Shown here piece by piece: positions 18,441 to 27,196 of a DNA stretch of 64,000 nucleotides. Numbering within the stretch: position 1 is the stretch's first letter; every line of letters starts with the position of its first letter. The notes beneath the pieces were generated by a model. The model searched no databases, had not been told where the DNA came from, and saw nothing but the letters and a program-made list of their open reading frames with translations. Position numbers and translations under genes: made by a program. Source of the DNA: Pseudochrobactrum asaccharolyticum (GTDB lineage Bacteria > Pseudomonadota > Alphaproteobacteria > Rhizobiales > Rhizobiaceae). The stretch lies in assembly GCF_003314995.1 (NCBI RefSeq), contig NZ_QNRH01000003.1:382553-446552 (forward strand). The letters are read 5' to 3'.

Positions 18441-19234
18441 GCGGATTTCTCCGAAAACTATATTTCTGTCTGATCGGCCTGTTTCTGGCACTGCCGCTGA
18501 TTGTGGTGGCCGGTGTGTCGATTAATGAGAAACAAGCGTTGAATTTTCCGCCCAAAGGCATGTCATTGCATTGGTATGCTGAGATTTTTCTGAATCCAGA
18601 ATGGAGGAACGCATTGATCGCATCGCTGATTTTGGCGCTGTTATCTGCGGCTTTTGCTGTTTCAATTGCTCTGCCATTGGCATGGTTCGTTTGGCGGAGA
18701 AAAGCCAAATGGGCAAATATTTTCCAACTTCTGGGAATTGCACCCTTTACGCTGCCGCCGGTTATCACCGCACTGGGGCTTTTGACGTTTTGGGCAACGA
18801 CCGGTTTTTACGGACAATCCTGGACGGCGGTTATCAGCCACGGTATTTTCTTTGTCACGCTGCCACTGGTAACACTGTCTCTGGGGTTCAGTTCTATCGA
18901 CCGCTCTTTGGTTGAAGCCGCGGCTACTATGGGTGCAGGAGATCGGGTCATTTTCCGCACCGTCATTCTGCCGTTGATTACGCCCTATATTGTTTCCGGA
19001 TATGCTTTTGCGTTCGTTTTATCACTCAACGAATATATCGTGGCCTATATGACGGTTGGTTTCACTATGGAAACGCTACCGATCAAAATCTTCAATTCTC
19101 TGCGTTATGGCTACACACCGACAATGGCATCGGTCACTTTGCTGTTCGTACTGACTGCAGCGGTTATCTTTGGCCTTGTTGCGCGTTTTGGCGATTTACC
19201 AAAGCTTTTGGGCGCGATGTCCGATCGCGATTGA
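18437..19234 (+). CDS. Polyamine-type ABC transporter permease (PotC family)
   Basis: Second inner-membrane subunit, 265 residues, with the N-terminal pattern LFLALPLIVVAGVSINEKQALNFPPKG typical of PotC and the loop LVEAAATMGAGDRVIFRTVILPLITP near residue 156. GGAGAAACAGC lies before the ATG. Last gene of the operon; about 190 bases of non-coding DNA follow before the avidin-like gene. Confidence 0.92.
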   Translation: MSGFLRKLYFCLIGLFLALPLIVVAGVSINEKQALNFPPKGMSLHWYAEIFLNPEWRNALIASLILALLSAAFAVSIALPLAWFVWRRKAKWANIFQLLGIAPFTLPPVITALGLLTFWATTGFYGQSWTAVISHGIFFVTLPLVTLSLGFSSIDRSLVEAAATMGAGDRVIFRTVILPLITPYIVSGYAFAFVLSLNEYIVAYMTVGFTMETLPIKIFNSLRYGYTPTMASVTLLFVLTAAVIFGLVARFGDLPKLLGAMSDRD

Positions 19235-19290
19235 GACGCGTAATCAAAAGGTCTCACAAAATATCCTCAGTGGTATTGCTCCTCTCATGC

Positions 19291-19306
19291 CTACTCACTC
19301 GGGTAG
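19291..19306. promoter_or_regulatory. Dyad-like site upstream of the avidin-like gene (copy A)
   Basis: CTACTCACTCGGGTAG, about 120 bases ahead of the avidin-like start codon. It matches 13 of 16 positions of the perfect dyad CTACCCGTTCGGGTAG at 23038-23053 in front of the racemase gene. The shared sequence in front of two units flanking the LAL regulator gene suggests that it is the regulator's binding site. By itself this copy makes a poor hairpin, which argues against a terminator. Confidence 0.5.
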
Positions 19307-19425
19307 CTTATCGGGGCAGGTATTTTATGTATTTATCTCATGCACTAAAAGCGTGAATAAATCAGCGATTTTAAAGGCAGTTTGCATCCTGCTATCGCTG
19401 AAATAAAATATCTGAGGGAATGACA

Positions 19426-20205
19426 ATGAGCATAGCTGGCATATGGCAAAATGAATACGGATCACGCATGACCCTGACAGTGCGTGGTTCAGTCGTTGAA
19501 GGTGTTTACGCATCGACAACCGGTTCTACCGGTGAATTCAGCGTGACAGGCTGGGCTTGTGAAAACGCAGCCACTACAGAGGCCGGACAGCCTGTTGCTC
19601 TTTCGATCAAATGGCATACGCTCGTTGACGGGGAGGCAGATGCAAGCTGGAACTGGGCATCTGCAATGGGCGGTCAGGTCAATATTGTTGATGGTCGTGA
19701 AGCAATGGTTTTGTCACACTTTATGATTGCCTCGCGATCATTCGAAGGCCTATGCAAGCACGGCGTATATATCGATAAGCTGACATTCTACCGGATCAGT
19801 GATGTACCAAAACCAGTCGAAAACCTTAACTTTATTGAGGCGAAAGCTGATGATCCTATGAGCGGATCGTGGATAACATCTGACGGGAGCCTGATGGATA
19901 TTTCTGTCCGGTATGAGAGCGAATACAGGTTCGGCCACCTGAGCGGCTTCTTACATTTCGATGGTATGAAACTGGCTTTATCCGGCTTCACTGATGTGAA
20001 GGCAGAAGATGATCAGCTTGATCTGCAGGCTACAAGTATTGTTGTGCATGATGCGCTCAATAATAGTACCATCGCGATGGGTGGATTTTTGAAGCTGAAA
20101 GACGGTGCATTAGAATTGCAGGTGCTGACTAATCAGACGACAGGCAGTGAAGTCAGCTATACGCAAAGCCAGATCAGTTTCTTACGTTTTACCCGTAAGG
20201 TTTAA
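19426..20205 (+). CDS. Two-domain avidin-like protein
   Basis: Protein with a tandem avidin-type beta-barrel, 259 residues from ATG 19426 (GAGGG seven bases upstream; ATG 19420 is too close to it). No signal peptide, so probably cytoplasmic, unlike most secreted avidins. Domain 1 (residues 5-124) aligns by eye with streptavidin: N9, S13, Y28, S30, W63, W77 and D117 correspond to N23, S27, Y43, S45, W79, W92 and D128. These include the residues that hold the ureido ring of biotin. The positions of W108 and W120 are occupied by H98/F99 and L109. Domain 2 (about 146-256) repeats the pattern G-S-W...D-G-S but has T151 for the first Asn and no Tyr or Asp equivalents, so it is probably non-binding. 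It lies before a LAL regulator and a hydantoin-type locus. Ligand unknown: biotin or another cyclic urea are both possible. Confidence 0.78.
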   Translation: MSIAGIWQNEYGSRMTLTVRGSVVEGVYASTTGSTGEFSVTGWACENAATTEAGQPVALSIKWHTLVDGEADASWNWASAMGGQVNIVDGREAMVLSHFMIASRSFEGLCKHGVYIDKLTFYRISDVPKPVENLNFIEAKADDPMSGSWITSDGSLMDISVRYESEYRFGHLSGFLHFDGMKLALSGFTDVKAEDDQLDLQATSIVVHDALNNSTIAMGGFLKLKDGALELQVLTNQTTGSEVSYTQSQISFLRFTRKV

Positions 20206-20209
20206 TATA

Positions 20210-20243
20210 AATCTGCCAGGCGCACAGCAGTGCCTGGCAGATT
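20210..20243 (+). terminator. Stem-loop after the avidin-like gene
   Basis: Perfect 12-base inverted repeat AATCTGCCAGGC / GCCTGGCAGATT with a ten-base loop, starting a few bases after the stop. No T-run follows, so it may be a weak terminator or a processing hairpin between the avidin-like and regulator genes. Confidence 0.6.
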
Positions 20244-20314
20244 AATGAGCTGGGATAGTTTCAGACGCTTGGTATTCAGCTCCGGCCGCAAGCAATCTGC
20301 TCATGGAGGGAGCA

Positions 20315-23035
20315 ATGCCAGATTATCCAATCATTCCTGATATTGAACAGCTGCTTCAGCTCAAGCTGATGGTCCCGCGCCTGCCGGTAAATCTGGTGAA
20401 CAGACCCAGATTAATAGAGATATTAGACAGCGCTCCTGACCACTCTTTTATAAAATTTATTGCACCGGCAGGTTTTGGAAAAACAACCTTGTTGGCGCAA
20501 TGGTGCGCGCATTTATCAGCACGTGGCGAAAAAGTTGCCTGGCTGTCACTGGATGACAGTGATGCCGATCTGTACAGGTTTTTGACAGGAATTGTGCGCG
20601 CACTGGAAATTGCACAGATTGATACCGGCATCTTGTTATCAAAGATTGACCGTGATGCCTCTGAACTCAGCATCAATAACTTGCTGCGTGATTTGTACAA
20701 AGTTTTAGCGGGCGTGCGTGAACCCGTCACGCTGATCTTGGATGATTATCATCGTGCATCGAACAATCATCTGGATGAACTATTAGAGCATCTACGCAGT
20801 CATTTATCCGCGCATGTCCGGATTTTGCTCAGTACTAGATTACGGGCTGAGAATACGCATCGTCATAAATTCATTGCTTCAACTCTGGTTGAGATAACCA
20901 GTGATATGCTGCGCTTTACGCCCGAAGAGGCGCGTCAGGTTCTCAATATCGATATTTGTGATACGGATCGCGACGTGTTGGTGGAGCGAATTGAGGGATA
21001 TCCCGTTGTGTTGCAGCTCGCGCGGCTGGTGGCCTTTCAAGGGCAGTCTTCGCCGGATGTGCTGGAGCGGTTAATGGCACGGGGCGGGCATCTCTGGAGT
21101 TTTCTGACTGAGGAAGTGCTGCGCAATCTGCCGGAAGAGGTTGTCGATTTCTTGCTGGATACATCGATATTTGACCGCTTTACCGTGGAAATCGCGGATG
21201 TCGTACGGCAGCGTAAAGATAGCTGGCAAATCATGTCGCAGTTAGAAACGCTGCAATCATTATTGACGCCGTTGGATTCCAATAATCACTGGTATCGTTA
21301 TCATCATCTTTTTGCAGAATATTTACAGGCTCAGTTACGGCAGCGTTACCCGGCAAAACTGGCTGCGCTGCATTTGCGCGCCTCCGAAGCCTTCCAGCAA
21401 TATAACATATTGGGGGAGGCAGTACGCCATGCCAGTCTGGCCGGTGATTATGGTCGCTGCACGCAGCTGATTGAATCCGCCGGAGGATGGCGGCTGGTGC
21501 TTTATGGCGGCATGAGCCAGCTCAACCAGTTGCTGAATTACATTCCTAAAGCCGAGAGACTGTCACATCCGAGATTATTGCTCGCCGAAGCCTATTTAAT
21601 GCTGAAAAGCGGAAATATGACAGATGCTCGCACAACATTTAATCTGGTTGCACAATCAATGCCGGATTTCCCGCCGGACTGGGATTTGCTGGATGAATGG
21701 GGGCGTGATTTTTTCAGCGTTGATGTGCTCATCCGAACCTATGAAGATAATAGTGTTAACGCCAATTATCTTGCATTCTTTGAAAAAATCAAAGACTGGC
21801 CGCCGGAAACTGACGGGCTTGCTTATGGTGTACTCGGTTGTGCGGGGGCTGTTTATGCGTTGTGTCTCGGCAGGTTGAATGCAGCAGAAGAATTTGCCCG
21901 AAAAGCGATGACCGCGATGCGGTTTGATAACTCGGTTCTCGGTCTGAATTACTGTTTTATCCATGCAGCCATTGCCTGCACATATCGTGGTGAATTGCGC
22001 AGCGCGGCTGCTTATTTGTCACGTGCACAAGCAATGGCTATCGAGAATTTTGGCGAAGACAGCGGGCTGAAGGCAATTATCGATGTCTTACTGGTGATGG
22101 TCAATCAATGGGGCAACAATGATCTGAGCATTGTCTCTGCTGAATATGATGCTTCATTTCAGCAAGTCTGCGACTATGACGGCTGGTTTGACATCTATGC
22201 GGCAGGGCTGGATGCCCGCTTCTGGATAGCATGGAAAAGCAGGGATATTCGTAAGCTTGATCAGGTGATCCGCGATGGCGCCAACCTGACCCGCTCACGT
22301 GGTCTTGACCGTCTTTCCGGGCTGGTTGAAGCGCAAACGCTGCTAAGGCATTGTCTTGTGCAGGACGAAAAGTCCGCATTTGCTGTCGCGCAACATCTTG
22401 GTCAAATATATCCGTTGGGATGCTGGCGGGAAAACGCTGCTAAGTGGCGACCATATCAGGATGTGGGCTACGTACTGATCAGCTGGTTGCTCACGCATAA
22501 TATTCAGCAAGCAAAATTACGGGCTGATGATCTGTTGTCTTGTGCAAAAAATTACGGTGCCGGTCTCTATCAGATTCGTGCTTTGTTATTGCGTGCCCGT
22601 GTTGCCCAAGCGTTAAAGGATCGTGAGAAAGCGTGCGGGCTGATCGGACAGGCCGTTGAACTTGCGGCAGCGGAAAAGATTATTCGTCCTTTTCTCGAAC
22701 AATACGAATTGGCACAGTGTTTTACGCAGCTTAAGCGTGAATTATGGGAAACCGGCCGCCATCCGGTCGAAGCTTCTTTCTTGTCGGATGTCACTGATAT
22801 TCTGAGTGAGTTCTATCCGGATACGCAACAAACACTGCTGGTTTTAAGTGCCCGTGAACAGGAAGTGATGCAAGAATTATCACGCGGATTGACGAATAAG
22901 GAAATCGCGCGTGTTCTGGATATGACGGAACATACTGTGAAGTTTCATTTGAAAAATATCTTCGCAAAATTGAACGTCGACAGACGTGCCCACGCGATTG
23001 AGATTTACCGAAGAACGGAAGCTTCGACCCTATAA
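20315..23035 (+). CDS. LuxR family, MalT-type (LAL) ATP-dependent regulator
   Basis: Large STAND-class transcription factor, 906 residues from ATG 20315 (GGAGGG just upstream, preferred to ATG 20303). N-terminal NTPase with Walker A APAGFGKTTLL near residue 51 and Walker B-like TLILDDYH near residue 142, a long helical, TPR-like sensor region (about 340-820), and a C-terminal LuxR helix-turn-helix LSAREQEVMQELSRGLTNKE (about 840-900). Proteins of this build bind a small inducer and ATP, oligomerise and activate catabolic operons. It sits between the avidin-like gene and the racemase-hydantoinase genes and is the only regulator in the locus. Confidence 0.92.
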   Translation: MPDYPIIPDIEQLLQLKLMVPRLPVNLVNRPRLIEILDSAPDHSFIKFIAPAGFGKTTLLAQWCAHLSARGEKVAWLSLDDSDADLYRFLTGIVRALEIAQIDTGILLSKIDRDASELSINNLLRDLYKVLAGVREPVTLILDDYHRASNNHLDELLEHLRSHLSAHVRILLSTRLRAENTHRHKFIASTLVEITSDMLRFTPEEARQVLNIDICDTDRDVLVERIEGYPVVLQLARLVAFQGQSSPDVLERLMARGGHLWSFLTEEVLRNLPEEVVDFLLDTSIFDRFTVEIADVVRQRKDSWQIMSQLETLQSLLTPLDSNNHWYRYHHLFAEYLQAQLRQRYPAKLAALHLRASEAFQQYNILGEAVRHASLAGDYGRCTQLIESAGGWRLVLYGGMSQLNQLLNYIPKAERLSHPRLLLAEAYLMLKSGNMTDARTTFNLVAQSMPDFPPDWDLLDEWGRDFFSVDVLIRTYEDNSVNANYLAFFEKIKDWPPETDGLAYGVLGCAGAVYALCLGRLNAAEEFARKAMTAMRFDNSVLGLNYCFIHAAIACTYRGELRSAAAYLSRAQAMAIENFGEDSGLKAIIDVLLVMVNQWGNNDLSIVSAEYDASFQQVCDYDGWFDIYAAGLDARFWIAWKSRDIRKLDQVIRDGANLTRSRGLDRLSGLVEAQTLLRHCLVQDEKSAFAVAQHLGQIYPLGCWRENAAKWRPYQDVGYVLISWLLTHNIQQAKLRADDLLSCAKNYGAGLYQIRALLLRARVAQALKDREKACGLIGQAVELAAAEKIIRPFLEQYELAQCFTQLKRELWETGRHPVEASFLSDVTDILSEFYPDTQQTLLVLSAREQEVMQELSRGLTNKEIARVLDMTEHTVKFHLKNIFAKLNVDRRAHAIEIYRRTEASTL

Positions 23036-23037
23036 AG

Positions 23038-23053
23038 CTACCCGTTCGGGTAG
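23038..23053. promoter_or_regulatory. Perfect dyad upstream of the racemase gene (copy B)
   Basis: CTACCCG-TT-CGGGTAG, a perfect 16-base palindrome a few bases after the LAL stop and about 140 bases before the racemase start. A related GGTAGCTT half-site recurs at 23091-23098, and GGTAGCTT also follows copy A at 19302-19309. It could form a small hairpin, but no T-run follows and the same sequence recurs at 19291, so an operator is the better reading. Confidence 0.55.
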
Positions 23054-23191
23054 GGCACTGGCTGGCTGCCTGAGCACAGCTATGCTTCAAGGTAGCTTGT
23101 ACGCTGAAAGCTCTCAGAGGACACTCGCTCCTTAATATCACAGAAGACCGGAACATAATTTACCGGCACGTGATTTTAAGAGGGAGAGGAC

Positions 23192-24028
23192 ATGTCAGCC
23201 ATATCGCATACAGAGCAGCCGGCAACAACGCCATTGAAAATTCTATGGGTTAATCCCATCAATCAATCGGGCTATGACCAGCCTATTGCAGATTTGATTG
23301 AACGCGTGAAGCTGCCCAATACTGAAGTTCACGTTGTGTCACTTGATATTCCCGAGCCGGTGAAGCTGACCAATCTTGAATGGCGCGGATTTGAAAGCAA
23401 AATCTGGTTTCCGGTTACAGCCATTGCCAATTATGCGGCAGAAAACGGCTATGATGGTTATGCGATTGGTTGCTTTTACGATACTGCTCTGGATGAGGCG
23501 CGTGAGGTCTCCGGCGATGCAGTCGTGTGTGCACCTTGCCAGTCGGCCTTGCAGATTGTTTCCAATCTTTGCAACCGCTTCTCGGTGGTAATCGGAGTGC
23601 AAAAATGGAAGGTGCAGATGGAAGATCGCATCCGCCATTATGGTTATCATGACAGACTGGCTTCATTCCGTACAATTGGTTTGCATGTTGACGAGTTTCA
23701 GCAGGACAAGCAATGCACTGAAGATGCTATCCGTAAAGCTGTACGCGATGCGATTGAAATCGATAAAGCAGAAGCCATTATTCTCGGCTGCACAATTGAA
23801 TTCGGCTTCTATGCGCAACTGCAAAAAGAATTCAATGTGCCGATCGTAGATGCGCTCTATGCCTGCTTTAAAGGTACGGAAAATGCAGCGCTCAATAAAG
23901 TCCAGTTCGGCTGGAAACCGAGCCGGCTCTATAGCATGGCTCCGCCGGAAGCCGCGCGTCTGAAAGAAAGCGGCATTTTTGCTGCACCTGCACCGATTGC
24001 AAACACAGTGATCGTTCCGCGCGCCTAA
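23192..24028 (+). CDS. Asp/Glu/hydantoin racemase family protein
   Basis: Cofactor-independent racemase-type enzyme, 278 residues. N-terminal ILWVNPINQSGYDQP resembles hydantoin racemase starts. The two cysteines of the two-base mechanism are present: GCFYDTALDEAREV near residue 98 and ILGCTIEFG near residue 199. GAGGGAGAGGAC precedes ATG 23192. Hydantoin racemase is the best guess because HyuA/HyuB-like proteins follow; aspartate/glutamate racemase or maleate isomerase-like activity are alternatives. First structural gene behind dyad copy B. Confidence 0.85.
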   Translation: MSAISHTEQPATTPLKILWVNPINQSGYDQPIADLIERVKLPNTEVHVVSLDIPEPVKLTNLEWRGFESKIWFPVTAIANYAAENGYDGYAIGCFYDTALDEAREVSGDAVVCAPCQSALQIVSNLCNRFSVVIGVQKWKVQMEDRIRHYGYHDRLASFRTIGLHVDEFQQDKQCTEDAIRKAVRDAIEIDKAEAIILGCTIEFGFYAQLQKEFNVPIVDALYACFKGTENAALNKVQFGWKPSRLYSMAPPEAARLKESGIFAAPAPIANTVIVPRA

Positions 24029-24124
24029 GCGGACTGCAATGGCATCAGAGTAGCCACCAGCAGATGAACGGCTGCTCTGACTGCCGCAACTGCGCACTTA
24101 AAATACATCATAGGAAAAAGAGTT

Positions 24125-25024
24125 ATGAAAACTCGCGCAACCGGCAAAAATGCAGCATATATCTGTGCTGCTGCCATAACAATTTTAACGCCATTATTGA
24201 GTGTGACGCCCTCAAAAGCAGGGAATTTTATCGGGCATTCGACACCGGGCAAACCCGGCTATGCCATTCAGTTCTGGCCGAGCTTTTCGCACAAATCGGG
24301 CGGCGCTAACTCTGCGGGTAGCTTTTATCAGCTGGCCTGGTTCAGTGAAACCGGACTGACCGGCACCAAGCGCGATCAGTTTGAGCTCTGGCTTGGTTTT
24401 AATGCAGGCTATGCAGGTACAACATCCGGCTCCGGCGATGCGCAGTGGGGTGCCACCGCACCACAGATCGGTTTCGAGTACTATTACGAGGTTGTTCAGC
24501 CTGAAGTAGAGGCCGGAAAAGCCGGACATCGCAACTGGTGGATCAGTCCGACATTGATGGTCAATACCCCCAACGGCAACGATAAATCGAGCGGTTTTGG
24601 TGCTGGAACGAACCAGTTTTCTGTTGCCTTTAACATCAATAATTACATTGCCTATGATCGCTGGCAACTGACCGTTTCACCGGTCTCAGCGCTGTATTCC
24701 TTTGAAAACCGGCATAAATCTGAATGGATTAACGGCAAGCAAAAACGTTTGCGCGGTGGCTTGTCGCTGACCTTTGCAGATGCCGCCCTTGGCTATCGTG
24801 TGACGGATGATCTGAGTGTCGGTATTCATCATCAGTTTGATGTTTTTAACAGTGCGTCATCCGATTTTAAACGCAGCGAAAGAGGGGCGGTTGGCCCGAG
24901 CTTTACCTATACGGGCTTTGCTTCAAAGGGGTATTTTATGTCTGCGACGCTGGATTTTGACTACTACAACAGAGGCACCACCCGCAGCACGACCCTGAAT
25001 ACATGGCTGGCGAAAACGTTCTGA
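24125..25024 (+). CDS. Outer-membrane channel, phenol-MetA-degradation (PF13557-like) family
   Basis: Predicted outer-membrane beta-barrel, 299 residues with a signal peptide (ATGKNAAYICAAAITILTPLL, cleavage near SKAG). The mature chain starts NFIGHSTPGKPGYAIQFWPSF and shows alternating aromatic/polar strands ending in the terminal F (TWLAKTF) expected of barrel proteins. Members of this family lie in catabolic operons for aromatic or nitrogen compounds and are thought to pass the substrate across the outer membrane. Placed between the racemase and HyuA genes. Confidence 0.75.
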   Translation: MKTRATGKNAAYICAAAITILTPLLSVTPSKAGNFIGHSTPGKPGYAIQFWPSFSHKSGGANSAGSFYQLAWFSETGLTGTKRDQFELWLGFNAGYAGTTSGSGDAQWGATAPQIGFEYYYEVVQPEVEAGKAGHRNWWISPTLMVNTPNGNDKSSGFGAGTNQFSVAFNINNYIAYDRWQLTVSPVSALYSFENRHKSEWINGKQKRLRGGLSLTFADAALGYRVTDDLSVGIHHQFDVFNSASSDFKRSERGAVGPSFTYTGFASKGYFMSATLDFDYYNRGTTRSTTLNTWLAKTF

Positions 25025-25109
25025 AGCTTTACGCGGCAAATCAGACAACACCCGATCTTACAATGCATGATCAGGCATTCTCCTGAACTAAGTCTTGGGA
25101 AATATTGAG

Positions 25110-27185
25110 ATGAACAACAAAACAATACGTGTAGCAACGGATGTCGGGGGGACATTTACAGATCTCGTTTGCTTTGAAACGGATAAGCAAACGGGGCAAT
25201 CCCGCATCATTACAGCCAAGTCAGACACCACGCCGCCAAACTTTGAGCAGGGCGTTCTGAATGTTCTGGATAAAGCGCAGATTGATCCCGCTACAGTTGA
25301 TTTTCTGGCTCACGGAACAACGGTTGTTATCAATGCGCTGACGGAACGTAAAGGCGTTAAAGTCGGGCTTATCACGACCGAAGGTTTCCGCGATACTTTG
25401 GAAATCGCCCGTGGGAATCGTCCTGATTTTTTCAACCTGCACTATAAAAAACCGGAGCCGTTTGTCCCGCGCTATCTGCGCCGTGAATTGCAGGGACGCC
25501 TGTCCTATAAAGGGGAGGAGCTGACTGCTCTTGATCTGGCGCCGCTTGCTGACATTCTCGCCGATTTTAAGCGGGAAGGTGTTGAGGCCGTCGCGGTTTG
25601 CTTTCTCCATTCATATGCCAATAGTGCGCATGAAGAAGCAACATTGGCAGAGATTAAACGCCTGTGGCCGGAAGTGTCCGCTGTTTCATCACACCAGATC
25701 ACTCGTGAATGGCGCGAATATGAGCGCTGTAATACCACGGCTTTGTCGGCCTATGTTCAACCATTGGCTGAGCGTTACCTGTCGCGTCTTGCGAGCGGAT
25801 TACAGGAAAAGGGGTTGCGCAGCGATCCGTATATTATGCAGTCCAATTGCGGCGTGAGCACTCTTGAGACGACTGCACAAATTCCCATTACCATGGTGGA
25901 ATCCGGTCCTGCATCCGGTTTCTGGGGCGCGGCAGAACTTGGTAAGCTGATTGATGAACCTAATATTCTCGCACTTGATATCGGGGGCACGACCGCAAAA
26001 TGCTCTCTGATTGAGAAAAGCGAAGTTAAGATCAAGACCGATTATTGGATCGAGCGTGATCAGACCTCGGCAGGCTATCCGATTATGGTGCCGGTTGTGG
26101 ATCTGGTGGAAATCGGCAATGGCGGCGGATCAATCGCCTGGGTCGATAATTTTGAAGAGCTGCATGTGGGGCCGCAATCCGCAGGGGCATCACCGGGGCC
26201 TGCTGCCTATGGCAGAGGCGGCGATAATGCCACGACAACCGATGCCAATTTATGGCTCGGGCGCATCAATAAGGATTATTTCTGTGGCGGTGAAGTTGTT
26301 GCCGATATGGCAGCTACAGAAGCTGCGATTAAACAGGTTGGCGACAGGCTGGGCATCAGCACTGATGAAGCCGCACGGGGCATCATCCGTATTGCTAATA
26401 ATAATATGGTCAATGCGCTGAAACTGGTGTCGCTGAATCGCGGGCATGATCCGCGTGAATTTACACTGGTTGCTTTTGGCGGCGGCGGCGCATTGCATGC
26501 GGTTGCACTTGGACTGGAACTGGGTGTTAAAAAGGTCGTTATTCCTGCCGGCGCTGCGGTATTCTCAGCATGGGGGATGATGATGTCGGACTTGCGACGC
26601 GACTATTTTGTAACCCGTCTTGCCGAGCTGGATACAGGCTCTACCAAAGTGATCGAAGATGTCTTCTCCGAAGCTGAAACGCTCGCCTTGGCACAGTTCG
26701 CGGCTGAGAATATTGACGCGAGCAAGGTGGAGTTCCAGCGCTATGGCAAATTCCGCTATCAAAATCAGGAACATACTACTGAGGTTCTGATCGAGGCCGG
26801 AGCAATTACACCGCAGCGTATTGCTGCAATTGAAAGCGCTTTCCACGAACTCTACGAGCAGGAATATACCTATCGTCTGAATGCACCGGTTGAAATGGTC
26901 GGTATCCATCTGGTGGCTTCGTCCGAGGTTGGCAAGTTGACCATGAAGAAGCAGGAGCTGTCCGGTGCAGATGCGCAGACGGCACTCAAAGGCCGTCGTG
27001 ATGTTGATTATGCACTGGAAGGGATTCATAGCGCCGCGATTTATGATCGTGATCTGCTTATGCCGGGTATGAGATTCATGGGGCCTGCCATTATTGAGGA
27101 TTCCGGTACAACCGTTGTCATTCATCCGGACAATGACGTTCAGATCGATGGTTACGGCAATATTCACGTCGTTCTGGCGGCATAA
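25110..27185 (+). CDS. hyuA: Hydantoinase/oxoprolinase subunit A (HyuA family)
   Basis: ATP-dependent cyclic amide hydrolase, subunit A. 691 residues from ATG 25110; the ORF can extend to TTG 25095, but the family starts with a short lead before VATDVGGTFTDLV. The ASKHA phosphate-binding motif DVGGTFTD at the N-terminus and a second LALDIGGTTAKCSL near residue 290 are present, as is GNGGGSIAWVD. It catalyses ATP-driven opening of lactam or ureide rings (5-oxoproline, N-methylhydantoin, hydantoin, caprolactam) together with HyuB, whose gene follows 11 bases later. The substrate cannot be told from motifs; the racemase upstream favours a 5-substituted hydantoin. Confidence 0.9.
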   Translation: MNNKTIRVATDVGGTFTDLVCFETDKQTGQSRIITAKSDTTPPNFEQGVLNVLDKAQIDPATVDFLAHGTTVVINALTERKGVKVGLITTEGFRDTLEIARGNRPDFFNLHYKKPEPFVPRYLRRELQGRLSYKGEELTALDLAPLADILADFKREGVEAVAVCFLHSYANSAHEEATLAEIKRLWPEVSAVSSHQITREWREYERCNTTALSAYVQPLAERYLSRLASGLQEKGLRSDPYIMQSNCGVSTLETTAQIPITMVESGPASGFWGAAELGKLIDEPNILALDIGGTTAKCSLIEKSEVKIKTDYWIERDQTSAGYPIMVPVVDLVEIGNGGGSIAWVDNFEELHVGPQSAGASPGPAAYGRGGDNATTTDANLWLGRINKDYFCGGEVVADMAATEAAIKQVGDRLGISTDEAARGIIRIANNNMVNALKLVSLNRGHDPREFTLVAFGGGGALHAVALGLELGVKKVVIPAGAAVFSAWGMMMSDLRRDYFVTRLAELDTGSTKVIEDVFSEAETLALAQFAAENIDASKVEFQRYGKFRYQNQEHTTEVLIEAGAITPQRIAAIESAFHELYEQEYTYRLNAPVEMVGIHLVASSEVGKLTMKKQELSGADAQTALKGRRDVDYALEGIHSAAIYDRDLLMPGMRFMGPAIIEDSGTTVVIHPDNDVQIDGYGNIHVVLAA

Positions 27186-27196
27186 GGGAGAGACCA

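Noticed and set aside
23038-23053. Dyad read as the LAL gene terminator
   Set aside because: Only seven pairs with a two-base loop, no T-run, and a near copy exists at 19291 that does not form a good hairpin; an operator explains both copies better.
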